DNA of 64,000 nucleotides. Source: Rotaria sp. Silwood1 (taxonomy: Eukaryota; Rotifera; Eurotatoria; Philodinida; Philodinidae). Under the pieces are notes generated by a model. It had not been told where the DNA came from, ran no database searches, and saw nothing but the letters and a program-made list of their open reading frames with translations. Made by a program: the position numbers and the translations under genes. The stretch spans positions 931,414-995,413 of the forward strand of contig CAJNOP010000029.1 in assembly GCA_905250075.1 (NCBI GenBank), given 5' to 3'. This document shows positions 11,924 to 24,700 of this stretch, piece by piece. The first letter of the stretch is position 1. Each line of letters opens with the position of its first letter.

Positions 11924-14900
11924 TTAAAATTGTGTATGTAAAACATTGACTCTATTACTTCTTAAAATTATCGGTGTAGGTCGAATCGTTGTTTCATTTG
12001 ATTGCTCTATATGATCTCCAAATACAAATAAATTTTCGTCACCTAAATCATTTTCTTCATCTTCTTCCGTATGAAATGATCGATTTCGTGTTTCTGGTAA
12101 AGTATTAATTGAAATAATTTGAATTATTATTAAAGCTGAATAAATATAGAATGTTATTTTAATATATTTATCACCAAGTGCAACATCAATAATAGGTGCA
12201 AGAATAGCACCTATACGTCCACTAAATACAAATACACCATTAGAAACACCACGCATAGATATTGGAAATATTTCTGGAACATAAATCCATGTTATTAATA
12301 TTGAAGCACTTATAATTAATTTTCCTAATTGTGATATTATTATTGTTATTATTGGATAAGATTTCATAGTAAATGGAATAATTAATAGACAAATACATGT
12401 TAATATTGAACATAACATAAATGAATATTTACGTCCTAATTTAGTTGTTATTAAAATACTTGCAAATATATAACCAATACCTTCAACAATAGCACCAATA
12501 ATTATATTCCAATATGGACTTACAACATCACTCATAGCACCAAGACCATAAGAAATTTTAATATATAAAAGCATTGTAACAGAACCAATAATTGCACATA
12601 GAGATAATCGTGGTATATAATGACGAATAAGTTCTTTATGTGTTCGTGATGCATGTTTTCTACTTAATATAGCTAAACGTGGATTATAAATTAATTGTTT
12701 ATAATATGGATGCCATTCATCATCTGAGTGTCCATTTGTTTGAGCTATTTTTCTTAAACATACTTCCAATTGATTATATTTCTTTTTACTAAATAACCAA
12801 TAAGGTGATTCAGGTACAAAATAAAGATATGGTAAAATAAGTGCAAAATAACCAGTTATTATCCATTTAAGACGTAACCAATCACGTGCCATGTAAGCAA
12901 ATAATGTAATGACACCTTCACCAATAGTATAACCAATTACAGCAGAATTACCAGCAAGACTTGTATGAGAAGATGATGTTAATTCCATGAGAAGAAGAAA
13001 TGCCATTGGATAAGCATCAATACTTGAAAACAATTGATTAATTGCAAGAAAAATAAACCTGAAAAAATTAAAATTTTAACGTTTATTCTATGAACAAGAT
13101 ATTATATTCTTTTAGCTTGTGAGAAAAGGCTTGCAACTGTTTTAGCACTGGTTGAACTAAAGCTAGACCTATGATAGATCAAGACTTTTTTTTTTTGGAT
13201 GTGAGTGATACTATCAGGAAGACCGACACCTACCTCTACCTCACTCTAATGCTCTTAACTTATTGCTATGAAGATACAGCACTTTGATGGTATTTTTTTA
13301 AATAAATGCCATGATAAAAGGTAAAATGATTTTTGAATTTTGTCTTAACACTTTGCATACAGGTAGGTCTTAACGAGAATAGTTTTTTTTGGTGAAAGTT
13401 TTAGAACTTCTGACTTGCTTCTGTTCTAAAATAAGAATATCAAATTTGATGGTTTAAATGTGCAATATCAGAGACATGCTATTACTTGACTTATACCTAA
13501 GATAGAAGCAGCAATGAGACATCAAATATTAATTAAAAACTATTTTCATTAAGACTTGTCTCTTTGTAAAGTTTCAGATCGGAATTCAAAAATCGTTTTT
13601 TTTTTCACCTCACGACTGTTATTTTTAGAACAATTCCATAAAATTGTAGTATTTCCGTAGCAGTAAGTTAAGAATAAGAATTCTTGTCATGGTATTTATA
13701 GTTCATTTAGGTCTACATAATCTACATAGAATTAATTCAAAAGCGATTGAATAGTTGAACAATTTCTCTCGTAACTGCTAAGCTTTTTAAGTTACTGACT
13801 ATGCTAAAACTAATTCTTTTTACTAAATAAAAACTACTGAATGTATAGTAAAAATCATATCAAGCAATTAAATACAAGCATTAAAAATTATTTCAATACT
13901 TCGTTTTCTTTTATTTATTTAGTCGACGACTAGGCCTTTCTTGAATAATCTATCTTGCATCATGGTTTGATTAATATGATTTATAAAATAATTCGATTTA
14001 AAACCATAGAATATTGAACAATAACTTTTAGTTCTGATTAGAACAACTTTTGATCTTATAATCTTGGACCCAATCTCGAGACTGAATTTTATACATCTCT
14101 AATCGAGACTATGTGCATCATTTAGAATCTAACATGTTAAGAATACTACGAAATATTGCATTTTTACAATATTTGTTGATATGGTCCCGTAATCACTCTT
14201 ATGAATACGAAGAAAACTGGTTTTTGAATTTCAATTTGAATATTTTCTAAAAAACTAGTTTTAATAAGACTAATTAAATATTGAAAGTTTTAGATCTTTT
14301 CTAAGCAAATATGTGACTATAATGAAAAACTGTTTCTTTATTTTGCTCATACACATTGACAATTATGATATTCTTATTTTAGAAAACGAGCAAATCAAAG
14401 CAATCTTGAAACTGTCATAATAAACTATTCATGTTAAAATTAGTCTCTATGAAAAGTTTCATGGTAATATTTAAAAATTAGTTTTTCTAATTATATCTGA
14501 GAAAGATCATAGGATCATTTTGAAAAATATCATATAAGTACGATATCTTTTTGATTTGTAACGAAAGCCATTTTTAATTGAATATTTTTATTTTAGCGAT
14601 TTTTCATTAATGATATTGACTTGATCATACTATTTGGATATTAAATGGCGTGTTAAATAAAAACAACAAATACATTTTAAAATACACCCACACGTATTCT
14701 TTCGATCCTATTGATAGTGGCACGAGCAAGACAGTAATACTAGAGGAAGTTTTATTTTTCGGATTTTTCTTCCTTCGTTGTACTATTGATATAGAGTGGG
14801 AGAAGAAGACGTATATATAGGCGTTTTAAAATGTACTTGTTATTATCATCTAACATGTCATTTTATACCTAAATAGCCTGATGAAGTCAATATCGTTGAC

Positions 14901-16024
14901 AAAATGTCATTAAAATTGCAAATAATAGGAAGAGAAAATAGAAATATTCAAGTACGATATCATGACAACAATAAACAAAATATCCGAACTATTTGTCAAG
15001 GCATGTCTAAATAATTAGGATCAACATCGCACATATAATTTCAACGTGCATTCTTGAAATACAAATCTTTGTTTTTCTATAACAATAAAATATTTTGTAT
15101 GTAGTTTGGCTTTATGAAAATAGATTAAGAAAATTTCTTTCTGATTCAATATCAAATCTTTCAAAATTCTTAATTTCCTGTTGAATATTATAGAACTTTC
15201 TTTTGATTATATAATACATATTTCTAAAATTTGAATAATCTCAAGGTCACAATTTAAAACTATGAATCCTAAAGGTACTTCACAACAATAATAATGTCGT
15301 ATTGGATTAGTATTCAAGGACTTATCTTTTTTCAAGGAAAAAAAATATCACGTCAAAAATAAATATCAATTGGTAAAAATATTCTAATTGCATATTTGTT
15401 TTTTTTTTTAAATTATTCTAATTTACTTGATATCTATGCTCATCGGAATAGTTTGAATAAGTACTTGAGTAAAACATGGAATCGTAAATAACATAACAGT
15501 TAATATTCGAATCATTTTTCTTCGTCCAACTTTATCACCAATATATCCAGTAAGTAAAACAACAAATCTATATTTTAGATTAAATTATTATTTAATATAA
15601 AGTTGTAGATTTTTTTTTTCTCTCACCCTCCAACATGATACATTGTTGAAAGCCAAGTTTTTTTCATTGCATTTTGACAAATAAAATTTCCTTCTTCAGT
15701 AAATGTTCGACCAAATATACTTCGATCATAAACAAAATTTTTACAAATAGAACCATTTAAATCATTACATCTTGATGTTTGTTGTAATTGTTTACTCAAA
15801 TTTTGATATGCCAAACTTATTGATTGATATTCATCTTCATCTAAACCTGTATTTGATGATAATCGACAAAAATAAGATGGTTCAGCAACACCAAATACAT
15901 AATAAAATGTTGTTATACCACTACCAAGTGTTAGTAAGTTTAGAAAAATATAATGTATTATTTGATGACGACTTAAATCACCACATTTTCGAAGAACATT
16001 CTCTAATGATATATCACTAGCCAT
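11924..16024 (-). CDS. SLC22-like: SLC22-type organic cation/anion transporter (MFS), 3 exons
   Basis: Exons are 16024-15627, 15567-15427 and 13058-11924. Phases join cleanly (GG|A and AA|G) and give about 557 aa, the usual length for the family. These are plasma-membrane transporters with twelve spans. The N-terminus (residues about 1-25) precedes a first span and a large Cys-containing extracellular loop, the SLC22 signature. Exon 2 carries the MFS loop motif GDKVGRRKM. The second half repeats it as TKLGRKYSF, and the late PEIFPISMRGV segment and the PETRNRSF end match the family. Substrate cannot be read from sequence. The ATG at 16024 is the first in frame after an upstream stop. Confidence is high for family and low for any particular member. 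Confidence 0.87.
13059..15426 (-). other. Second intron of the SLC22-like gene, with decayed repeats
   Basis: This 2.4-kb intron has a gtaaat donor and a ttttttcag acceptor. It carries degenerate copies of a dispersed repeat family (about 13538-13610 and 14420-14500) and a perfect 19-bp inverted repeat (13424-13442 with 14366-14384). No coding exon was found. Confidence 0.7.
13424..14384. repeat. Possible inverted-repeat-bounded element, 961 bp
   Basis: The 19-mer at 13424-13442 (ttctaaaataagaatatca) is the exact reverse complement of 14366-14384. Similarity continues outward on both sides through a TGAyTTGCT block to about 32 bp. A related direct copy (tctaaaataagagtattga) lies near 17030. 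The interior is non-coding. It could be a decayed non-autonomous transposon, or two repeat copies that landed in opposite orientation. Confidence 0.4.
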
Positions 16025-17670
16025 CGATTGAAACGTAATAAATGTTTTGTCTTTTCTCACACGATTGTAATCAATAGGATGAAGTTATCTTTTTATTTTT
16101 AGATAAGTTGTATGACTCTTTTGTAAAGAACGATTTAGTCAAAAAAAAAGACAATAAATGTGCCAGTATAATCGATGTGTTTTGATAACATTTCTGTAAT
16201 ATCATTACGCTTAGTACAAGATCTGACAATGAAATTGTTTTGTGTACTTAATGAATGTATAATATCAATGCGATGAATCCATTCTGTCATTGCTCTTTAT
16301 ACTCGTGACAAAAAAAACGTTTTCTTTCATGTTTGCACGTGAGGTGTTCTTTCTTCTCGCGTCCTTCATCATCCTATTTTTTCGTATAGTATGTACTAGA
16401 TTACTGATTAAAATAAATTGCACATACTATCAAATGAATCGTTTCATTTCATTTGAGCAGTACACGGTGTCTAGTAAACAAATGTATCTAATTCTCATTA
16501 AATGGTACTAGTTTTTTTGTTGATTAGAAAAGACAAATATTTCTTAGCAATCCTCCTTGTAGATTATTGAAAGAATTTTGATTGCTTTTCAGGAAGATAA
16601 AATCTCAATTCTCCGAAGTTATTTTCTAAAATTGTTTGAGATAAGACTTTTCATCAGAAGACATCAATCATCACATACAAACAAAGATAAAGCTTAAATC
16701 CCATTGTCTTTTGAAACAAGTATAGAAGCTTACTGTTTTATCTATTCACTCTTTTACACTAACTACATGTAAACATTATTCATAGATTCCAGAATGAAAG
16801 TTTCTCGATCAATTAATTGCTTATAAATCACAAGCATATGCGTATCATCTATCCACCTAATAGATTATGAAACTCCAAATAAGTGTTCGGACTCATAGAT
16901 TATTGCTGCCGGTATTTTACTTTTTTACAATATTACAAATACAATTGGAAATTTCAATTTGCAAGTATATATAGTAATAAGAATCGTTGATCACTGAAGT
17001 ATCAAATCATTTGATCTTTTCCTGGTCTAAAATAAGAGTATTGAATCTGTGATTATATATGTATACGAGTTATCTAGAAAAACACTTTTACTATGGGTTT
17101 ATCTTGACATAAGAACAACAAAAATATTTAAAATTTTCACAATGAACTATTCTCTTCTATGAACAGTTTCAAATCGAAGTTCGAAAATAGGTTTTTTCTC
17201 GTTTTACTAAAACGTAATTAAACAAAAAATAACTTTACCTTTATACAATTTGTCTATTTCTCATTAAGTTGATCATCGTTGACTCATAATAAAAAAAAAC
17301 AATAGAATTTATTCTTCTTGATAAAAAGATTTTATTTTCGTCTTAATTATCGGATTGATAAAATTCTTTCTTGTCAAAATTTATTATATGTATGCAAATA
17401 TAGTCAGAAAAAGAAAAGCAAAAGAAAAAAAAAAAAGAACCAACAACAACAACAATATTATGATAAAAATCCACAGACACTACATCTAATATGTATCTGA
17501 CATTAAACAGAAAAACAAAAACCAACAAACAATGTTGACACGACTATACAATGAAAATGAATAGAAAAATAGAAAACATGGGCCCTGTTCAAATACTGTG
17601 CTTTTATCAGTATACATATGTATAAATAAAAAGAAACATTCTTTATATATCTATATATATATATATATTC
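16025..17670. other. Intergenic region between the transporter and cadherin genes
   Basis: No supported gene lies here. It holds the 5' flank of the transporter and the 3' flank of the cadherin. A copy of the dispersed repeat family lies at about 17020-17220. The open frames at 16290-16511 and 17318-17528 are short and A/T-run driven. Confidence 0.6.
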
Positions 17671-18798
17671 TTATGATTCTTTTTCTCCATTGCCTGAATA
17701 AAGTTTAGCAATATTTTGAAATTTAGGTCCCATATTTTTTAAATATTCAAGTTCAAGTTCTTTATCAATTTCATTTTGATCTTTTGATGTTATAGTTAAT
17801 GTTGATAATGTACATTCTTCATTTCTAGCTAATGGTTCACCTTCATATGCATATTCTTGTAAACTATCATATGGTGGTTGTGATGGATCATCATCAATAT
17901 CACGTATACGACCTTTTATAAATTCTCCAACATTAATACCATTATTTAAATTATTTGTTGGATTTTTATTCAAAACAGGTTTTACTATTGGTATAGGTGG
18001 CATATCTTTTCTTGTTGTTGTTGTTGTTGATTTTTTTGATGAATCAATTTGATTATTACCATCAGTATGTGTTTTTAAAAGAGGTTTTATTTCGGATTCC
18101 GAATTTTGTCGTCCATTACGATTTATATTTGTATTACCATTAGCTGTAAAAACAGGTTTTTTTAATGTTGATATATCATATGTAACTGGATCTTCATCTG
18201 GACAACCTTCTTCATCATAATTAATAATATTATCACGTATTTCATCATCCATACCAAGTATATAGGCTTTTTTTGTTTGTCGTCGTCGTGTAAATAAAAT
18301 TAATATTAAAACAAGAAATAAAATTGATAAAAGACTTAATATAATTGCACCTAATATATGCCAATGAAATGTTCCAGCTAATGGCATTGCTTTTATTGTA
18401 CAACGTTCACCTTGCCAATGTAATTTACATTCACATTTTATTGTATTTTCACGTGCTTCATATAAACAATATTTAGTACCTGGCATATGACATGGATTTG
18501 TTATATCAGTACACCAATCATATGATATACATGTTTCATTTATTGGATTATATTTATATGTATCTGTACATTGACATTGTCCATGTCTCCATGTATTAAC
18601 ACAAAATGCTGGTGAACGACATTGTACACCACGACACCAATTATCAAGATTATCACAACCTTCTTTTATATTTGATTGAAATGTCCATTTCATATCGGAT
18701 GATGATGAACCATTTAATAAATCAAGTAATTGACCATTAAAACGAACATCCATTATACAACCATCATTAAAATCTGCTGTTACAATTTTATGTACAGC
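17671..18798 (-). other. Cadherin exon 19: last EGFs, membrane span and catenin-binding tail
   Basis: The exon opens with the end of laminin G2 (IVTADFNDGCI) and two EGF-like units. It then has a membrane span (WHILGAIILSLLSILFLVL) and a stop-transfer FTRRRQTKK. The juxtamembrane NYDEEGCPDEDPVTYDI matches the p120-catenin site. PPYDSLQEYAYEGE and the final LEYLKNMGPKFQNIAKLY match the beta-catenin site. The middle of the tail is an Asn/Thr/Lys-rich linker. Confidence 0.93.
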
Positions 18799-21700
18799 CT
18801 AGAATAAAATATAATAATAAAAGTTTGTCAATATGATTTTCTAATTATTGATATATATAATAAGATTTCTTCTTTTTTTTGTTTGCTGTATTAAATACTA
18901 CAAAAACTTGCAATGTAACTACATCGAAGCGGAACACTACTTTCATGTATTTTGTTTTGAATGTTTTTTTTTTTCGAAAATGATGTGTCTTATGTAGTAT
19001 CAGACAAAAAGACATCCGAAATTCTCCTCTTTGGATTGATGAAAAATCGCAAATCGGTAACTATTGTCAGTTTCGAGTTATTAGGATTCCATTCACTCTT
19101 ACTGAACTTTAGTACGGACATTAATTAGAATTTACAGTAGAAATCTAAGATACATAGAAAATTTTATAATGATCGAACGAGAAAAACTTCTTCAAGTGTT
19201 AAATCGTATTTTGACTTAGGCGATGTTCATTTGATGAGTAATAATAATGTCTAGAATGATTTGACTTTCTGAATATTGAGATTTTACTAGATTTTTCAAC
19301 TAAAATTTGTGTTTCTCCAAAAACTTTACACAAAAGAATTTCGAATATTCAAATCTTATACTAGAAAAAGCACAATGAAAAACCTATTCATGCAAAATTT
19401 GAAGTGGAAACTCGATTTTTCACCTGAGCACACAGTTTGTTTTTTTTGTTGGAAAACCACAGTAAAATTTCGATATCTCAAGAACAAAGGCATACCATTC
19501 TAAAAAAATTTTTTTGTTTTTACTCATTAAATGAACACGATTTCGGTAGAAGAGCAAATTTAATACTTGACGAGATTCTCTCGTATTCACTATTATCATT
19601 GACTTGTCTTTTCCTATTGTGAAAGTCTAACAAGAGTAAAACTACGAAAATTTCAACTTAAACTAAGTATCATAAAAATAAAACAAATAAACATACAGAA
19701 TCAATTCGTGCACCAACATTTAATAAAGTATTTGGAAAATGTTTCCATATTGATTTTCCATAACTTATATTTGATCGATAATATTCACCATCATCAAGAC
19801 GTAAAATTAATCTTTGTCCATAACGATCAAGATAAGCTGTATGCCAACGTCCATCATTAACTAAAATATATTTTAATTCAATTAATTGTGTATCTGATTT
19901 TGAACCAAATCTTGCTTGTAAATGTCCAGATTTAATTTCCAAAAACATAAATGTATCATCATTATGAAAATCAATTAATGTTAATATATTATCAGATAAT
20001 TCACGTGTACGAAACATTATTTGAAATTTTAATATTTGTGATGAATAAGATAAATCATTATCAGGTTTATGTTGATGACGAAATGTTGCATATGATGCAC
20101 GATCACCTGTCCATGTTTGTTTATCATATGTAAAATCATATGATATTGTTTCTTGTGAACATGTTGAACCAGTTCGACCTGGTTTACATAAACATTGTAC
20201 TTGATAAATATCAGCATCACATATACCATTATTTGATTGACAAGATAATTTTTGACATTTTAAATCAGTTAATAGACAACCTTCATGAAGATTAACAGAT
20301 TGATCACTATGTAAATCAATATGAAGATCGTATAATTCATCAGCAAAACGAAGATTACGAATACAACCTAAGATTTGAATAAAAAAAAAAAAACGAAAGA
20401 TAATTTTTCTTTCAATAGTGATATGTTTATTTTTGAGATAAATCATTTTTGAAATAAAATCTGAATATAGATTTTGAATACTAATTTGATTCGAATTTAC
20501 AAGTAGAGAAAGATTCGAATACAAATATCTTTGAAGTAACTATATAAAAAAATAATATGATTGTAATAAAAGTTTCTAAGAATTCGAACTTTTTCAAACA
20601 ACGGTCACATTTCTTAGTTAATGAAGTTTATCTGAAGAATTTTAATGTTTACCTTTAAAATTTCCCATATATTCCATTGGTAAATGTTGTTGATTTATTT
20701 CTTTTTCTTGTAAAGCAATACCACCTAATTGTAATGGACGATTTGTACTAAAAACATCATCTTCATTAAATTCAATCATAAATCGACATTCACCATATTG
20801 TTTTGATATACTATTTAATGGACAATAATCAATTAAAATTTCTAATATATGTTCAATTGTACTAATTTGTCGTATTTCAATCATATGCCATTTACCATCA
20901 GCTAAATTTGCACTTGTTTTTAAATGTCTTCGAATATTTTTTCCATAACCAAAATTTAAATCAATTAATAGATAACCATTTAATAATTGTAATGAAAAAT
21001 AATCTTCAATTTGTTGTTTTTTATTTAATGGTCCATTATATAATATTGAACCATTATATGTTTGAGTTAAAAATTCAATTGATAACATCCATGTATTACA
21101 TGTTGTTAATGGTTTATACCATGCATAACCATTACCTAATAAATAGAAATGTTTTAATTTTTGAAATATAATATAACGGCTACTGCTAATCACAAGAAGA
21201 TGATTGCTTTTTTTTTAATCATCAAAGTACAATGAGATAGTAGTAACAAGATGTTATGGTTTGTGACGCTCTTTTGGTTACGCTCGTTACAGTCTATGAT
21301 GGTTTATTGCTAATAGGAATGTGTTAGTAAAAAGAATATCAAGTATTGGCACTTCCATCAGAATTTTTGTTCAAGAAAATTGAAGAGATGAAAAACCTGC
21401 CGTCTGCCAGTATTCTCTATGATGTATCTTGAAAGTTTCAGCTCTCTAATTCATTTTCTTATTGAGTTACAGCACTTTTCTATTTGGAAGAAAACTCATT
21501 TAAGTAAATACATGATGTTATGAACTTTTCTTTTTACCTATGTTGCTTCTCTTTTGCTATAGTTTTACAGGATCTTTTGACATACTTTTTCGTTCTATAT
21601 TGTTAGTGGATGCGTTTGATTGAAGAGTAGATTCTCCGTACTCATTCAGTCAGATGAAACTTTCTGAATAAATAATCAACCTTTAAGACTATTAAAACAT

Positions 21701-24700
21701 AAAGTTTAACCATCTGTCAGACTTTTCTGCACAGAATTTTGAATTTTTCCAATTTCTCTAGAAAAATTTCCATAACTTTCACAGGAACCATCACCGACTG
21801 ATATTCTTTGTGGTAGTTCGATACACTCTATTGATTCATACATATGAAAGAACGAAATCGGTAGAGATGACCTACATATCTTTATACTTCTACGTCTTAA
21901 CACTCGTTTTTAAATTGTATTTCATCAAAAAAAGAAAATAGTTTTTTTTTTTACCATCAAATGAAATACTTGTTAATTGACAACGTTCACCACCATTATA
22001 TAATGTTTGATCAGGACACATACATTTAATATGATGATTATCTCTTGTTGGATATCCACCATTTAAACAATATTTATGTGTTTTTAATAAATCTTTTTGT
22101 TTTTCTTGTTGTATATTAATATCTGTATCACATGAACATTGTGCAATTGTTTTTATATTTAAACCAATAAATGATGTTTGATTAGCATTAATTAAATAAG
22201 GTTGTTTTGTTTGTAATTCAATTTTATTTAAACAACCAATTGTAAAACATTGTTGATCAGAATTTAAACATTCATTTATATCAATTTGACTTATATTAAA
22301 ATAATTTTCAAGTTTTTCATGTGAAATTTCTACAAGACCATTTATTTTTATTTTTGATAAATAACCACTACCATGTAATGCATAATAAATATCAATTGTA
22401 CGAGATAAATATTCATGATTTTGTATTGAAAAAACATCAATATGATGAGCATTGGGAATTATTTCAAGTATTAAACGTTTAAATATTGATAATAGAGATT
22501 CATGATGATGACGTGTTTCAATAAATTCTTCAGCAGTTATATCTTGTAGACGTATTGATGCTGCATTATCAAATGCATCAGATAATAAATCATGTAAACG
22601 AAATTCAATATAAGATGTTTGTGAATCTCGATTTAACCATTGTGAATGTGTATCATGAACTTTTACATCATATTTATATGGCATACCTATGAAAATAAAA
22701 ATAAGAAGTTAGAAAAAGAAAAGGAATTTTTTGTTTTTTTACTTTACCATGTTTAATTGTTGTATTGCTATTTTGTGTTGTTAAATAAATAGCTCCAGGT
22801 GTACGTGATGATTGCATATTTTTATCAACTTGTAAAAAATTATTATCATCCGATGGTTGAAGTTCAAATATTTTAGTATTTAAATCCCAATCATCTTCAT
22901 CATCAGTAAAAACAGTACCAATATAAATACGTGATGTAGATAAAATTTTGCTTAATGTATGTTTATAATCATAGATATCAATAGATTTATAACCACTATT
23001 AAATGGATTATCATTAATATCTTCAACAAGAACACGAAGAGGATTTATTCCTGATTGTTCACCATCCGACATCCATATTGGTAGATCATAATATTTACCA
23101 CAATAACGTTGATTTTTATATTTATCATCATTTGGACAAAGTTCTTCTCGATCAAGTTCACGTAATGTACTAAGTGTACCACGTGGTTTACCATCATTAT
23201 CATATTGAATATCAAGACGAAATTTAGGTTCACCATCTTCAGGCCAAACGTTATTTTTACCTGAAATTATTGACATAAATCGATTTAGTTATTCATGACT
23301 ACAGTTTTAGCTATCTACAAGGAAAAAAGGTCCACGGAATGTATCCCTTCGTAATCTAAAACATTTTTCGCTTCAGAGTTGGGCAAGCCAACTTACGCCT
23401 GATTTTAATTCGTACATGTCCATCGCGCTTGAAAATCTATCATAGTTCTACAAGTGAAGAGGTAACTGCGACACAACTAAAACCTGAATCTACTGCGCTA
23501 CTGGCACGACGCGATTCTGACGAAGAAAAGACTACAGTACCGCTGTCTTAGGAGGAAGAACGGTACTGTGCCGTTAACGCAATGAACTATTTAAACAATT
23601 ACTACTGTGGCGACGGTTTTTCGAGAAATTCTTCGAATATCTCATTCGTCACTGTCTTAAGAGATTCACCACGATTCTGACTATTCCACTTATAGATACT
23701 CAAACTGGGTACAAATTCATTTTTGCTGCACAATGATCCTAAAAAACGAAACTGCATCTTTTATCTCGCTAGTCAAGACAGGAGTATAGTTTTGAATTTG
23801 TAATCCGGAGAAATGATAGCATAGTTTCTAAGTTAAGTAATTTTTCATGGCACCTAGTGATAAACCTAATATTATATTTCTGTAACAGGTAGCCATTCAC
23901 GTGTCTCATCATAAATGTTTTACTAATGAATATAGTTGAATTAAAATTTTAAAAATTCATTAAATTCTAATATTGTTATTCGTTAATGCTGAGTATTTCT
24001 TTCTTTTTGCTATATTCTACAATGATATAACAATATTATTGATTCTTAATCGAAATTTCTTGTGTTTATCGATGTTTTTATAAGATTCATAGATATATAT
24101 ATATAAGAAATAAATTTCATAATAACTGTTATTTAAAATATTGTATTTTATATAAAAGAAAACTTACCGAGTTTAATTCGAAATTTATTTTTTCCATTAT
24201 TTTGATCATCAGGATCATTAATTTTAAAATCAAGAATTTTTCTACTAGGTGTATGTTCACGTATACGTGGAGAATAATTTTCTGCAAAACGTGGATAATT
24301 ATCATTTACATCAAGAATATGAATAATTAAAACAGCACGACCAATTAACATAATAGAACTTTGATTATTAACAGCTTCAATTGGTAAACTTATAGTTGAA
24401 GATTTTTCTCGATCAAAATTTTTCTTTAAGTATATTCGTCCATCAATTGCATCGATACGTAAATGTTGACGATTTTCATATTGTGAACGATCTGGTGGAA
24501 TGCGATAAATAAATTCTTTATTTATTGGATTAACATCATTATCTGTAGCATGTACACGAAGAATTTCTTGTTTTAATGGTGTTTCTTCACTGATATTAGC
24601 AAAATAAACCGATTGAGAAAAGACTAAAAATTAAAAAAAATTCATATATATTTTTTTTTCATAGCAACTTAAGTTTTAGATTCAAATTCGAAACCTTGAT

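Noticed and set aside
16290-16511. Plus-strand 73-residue frame
   Set aside because: It is a hydrophobic chance frame in AT-rich intergenic DNA with no start context or homology.
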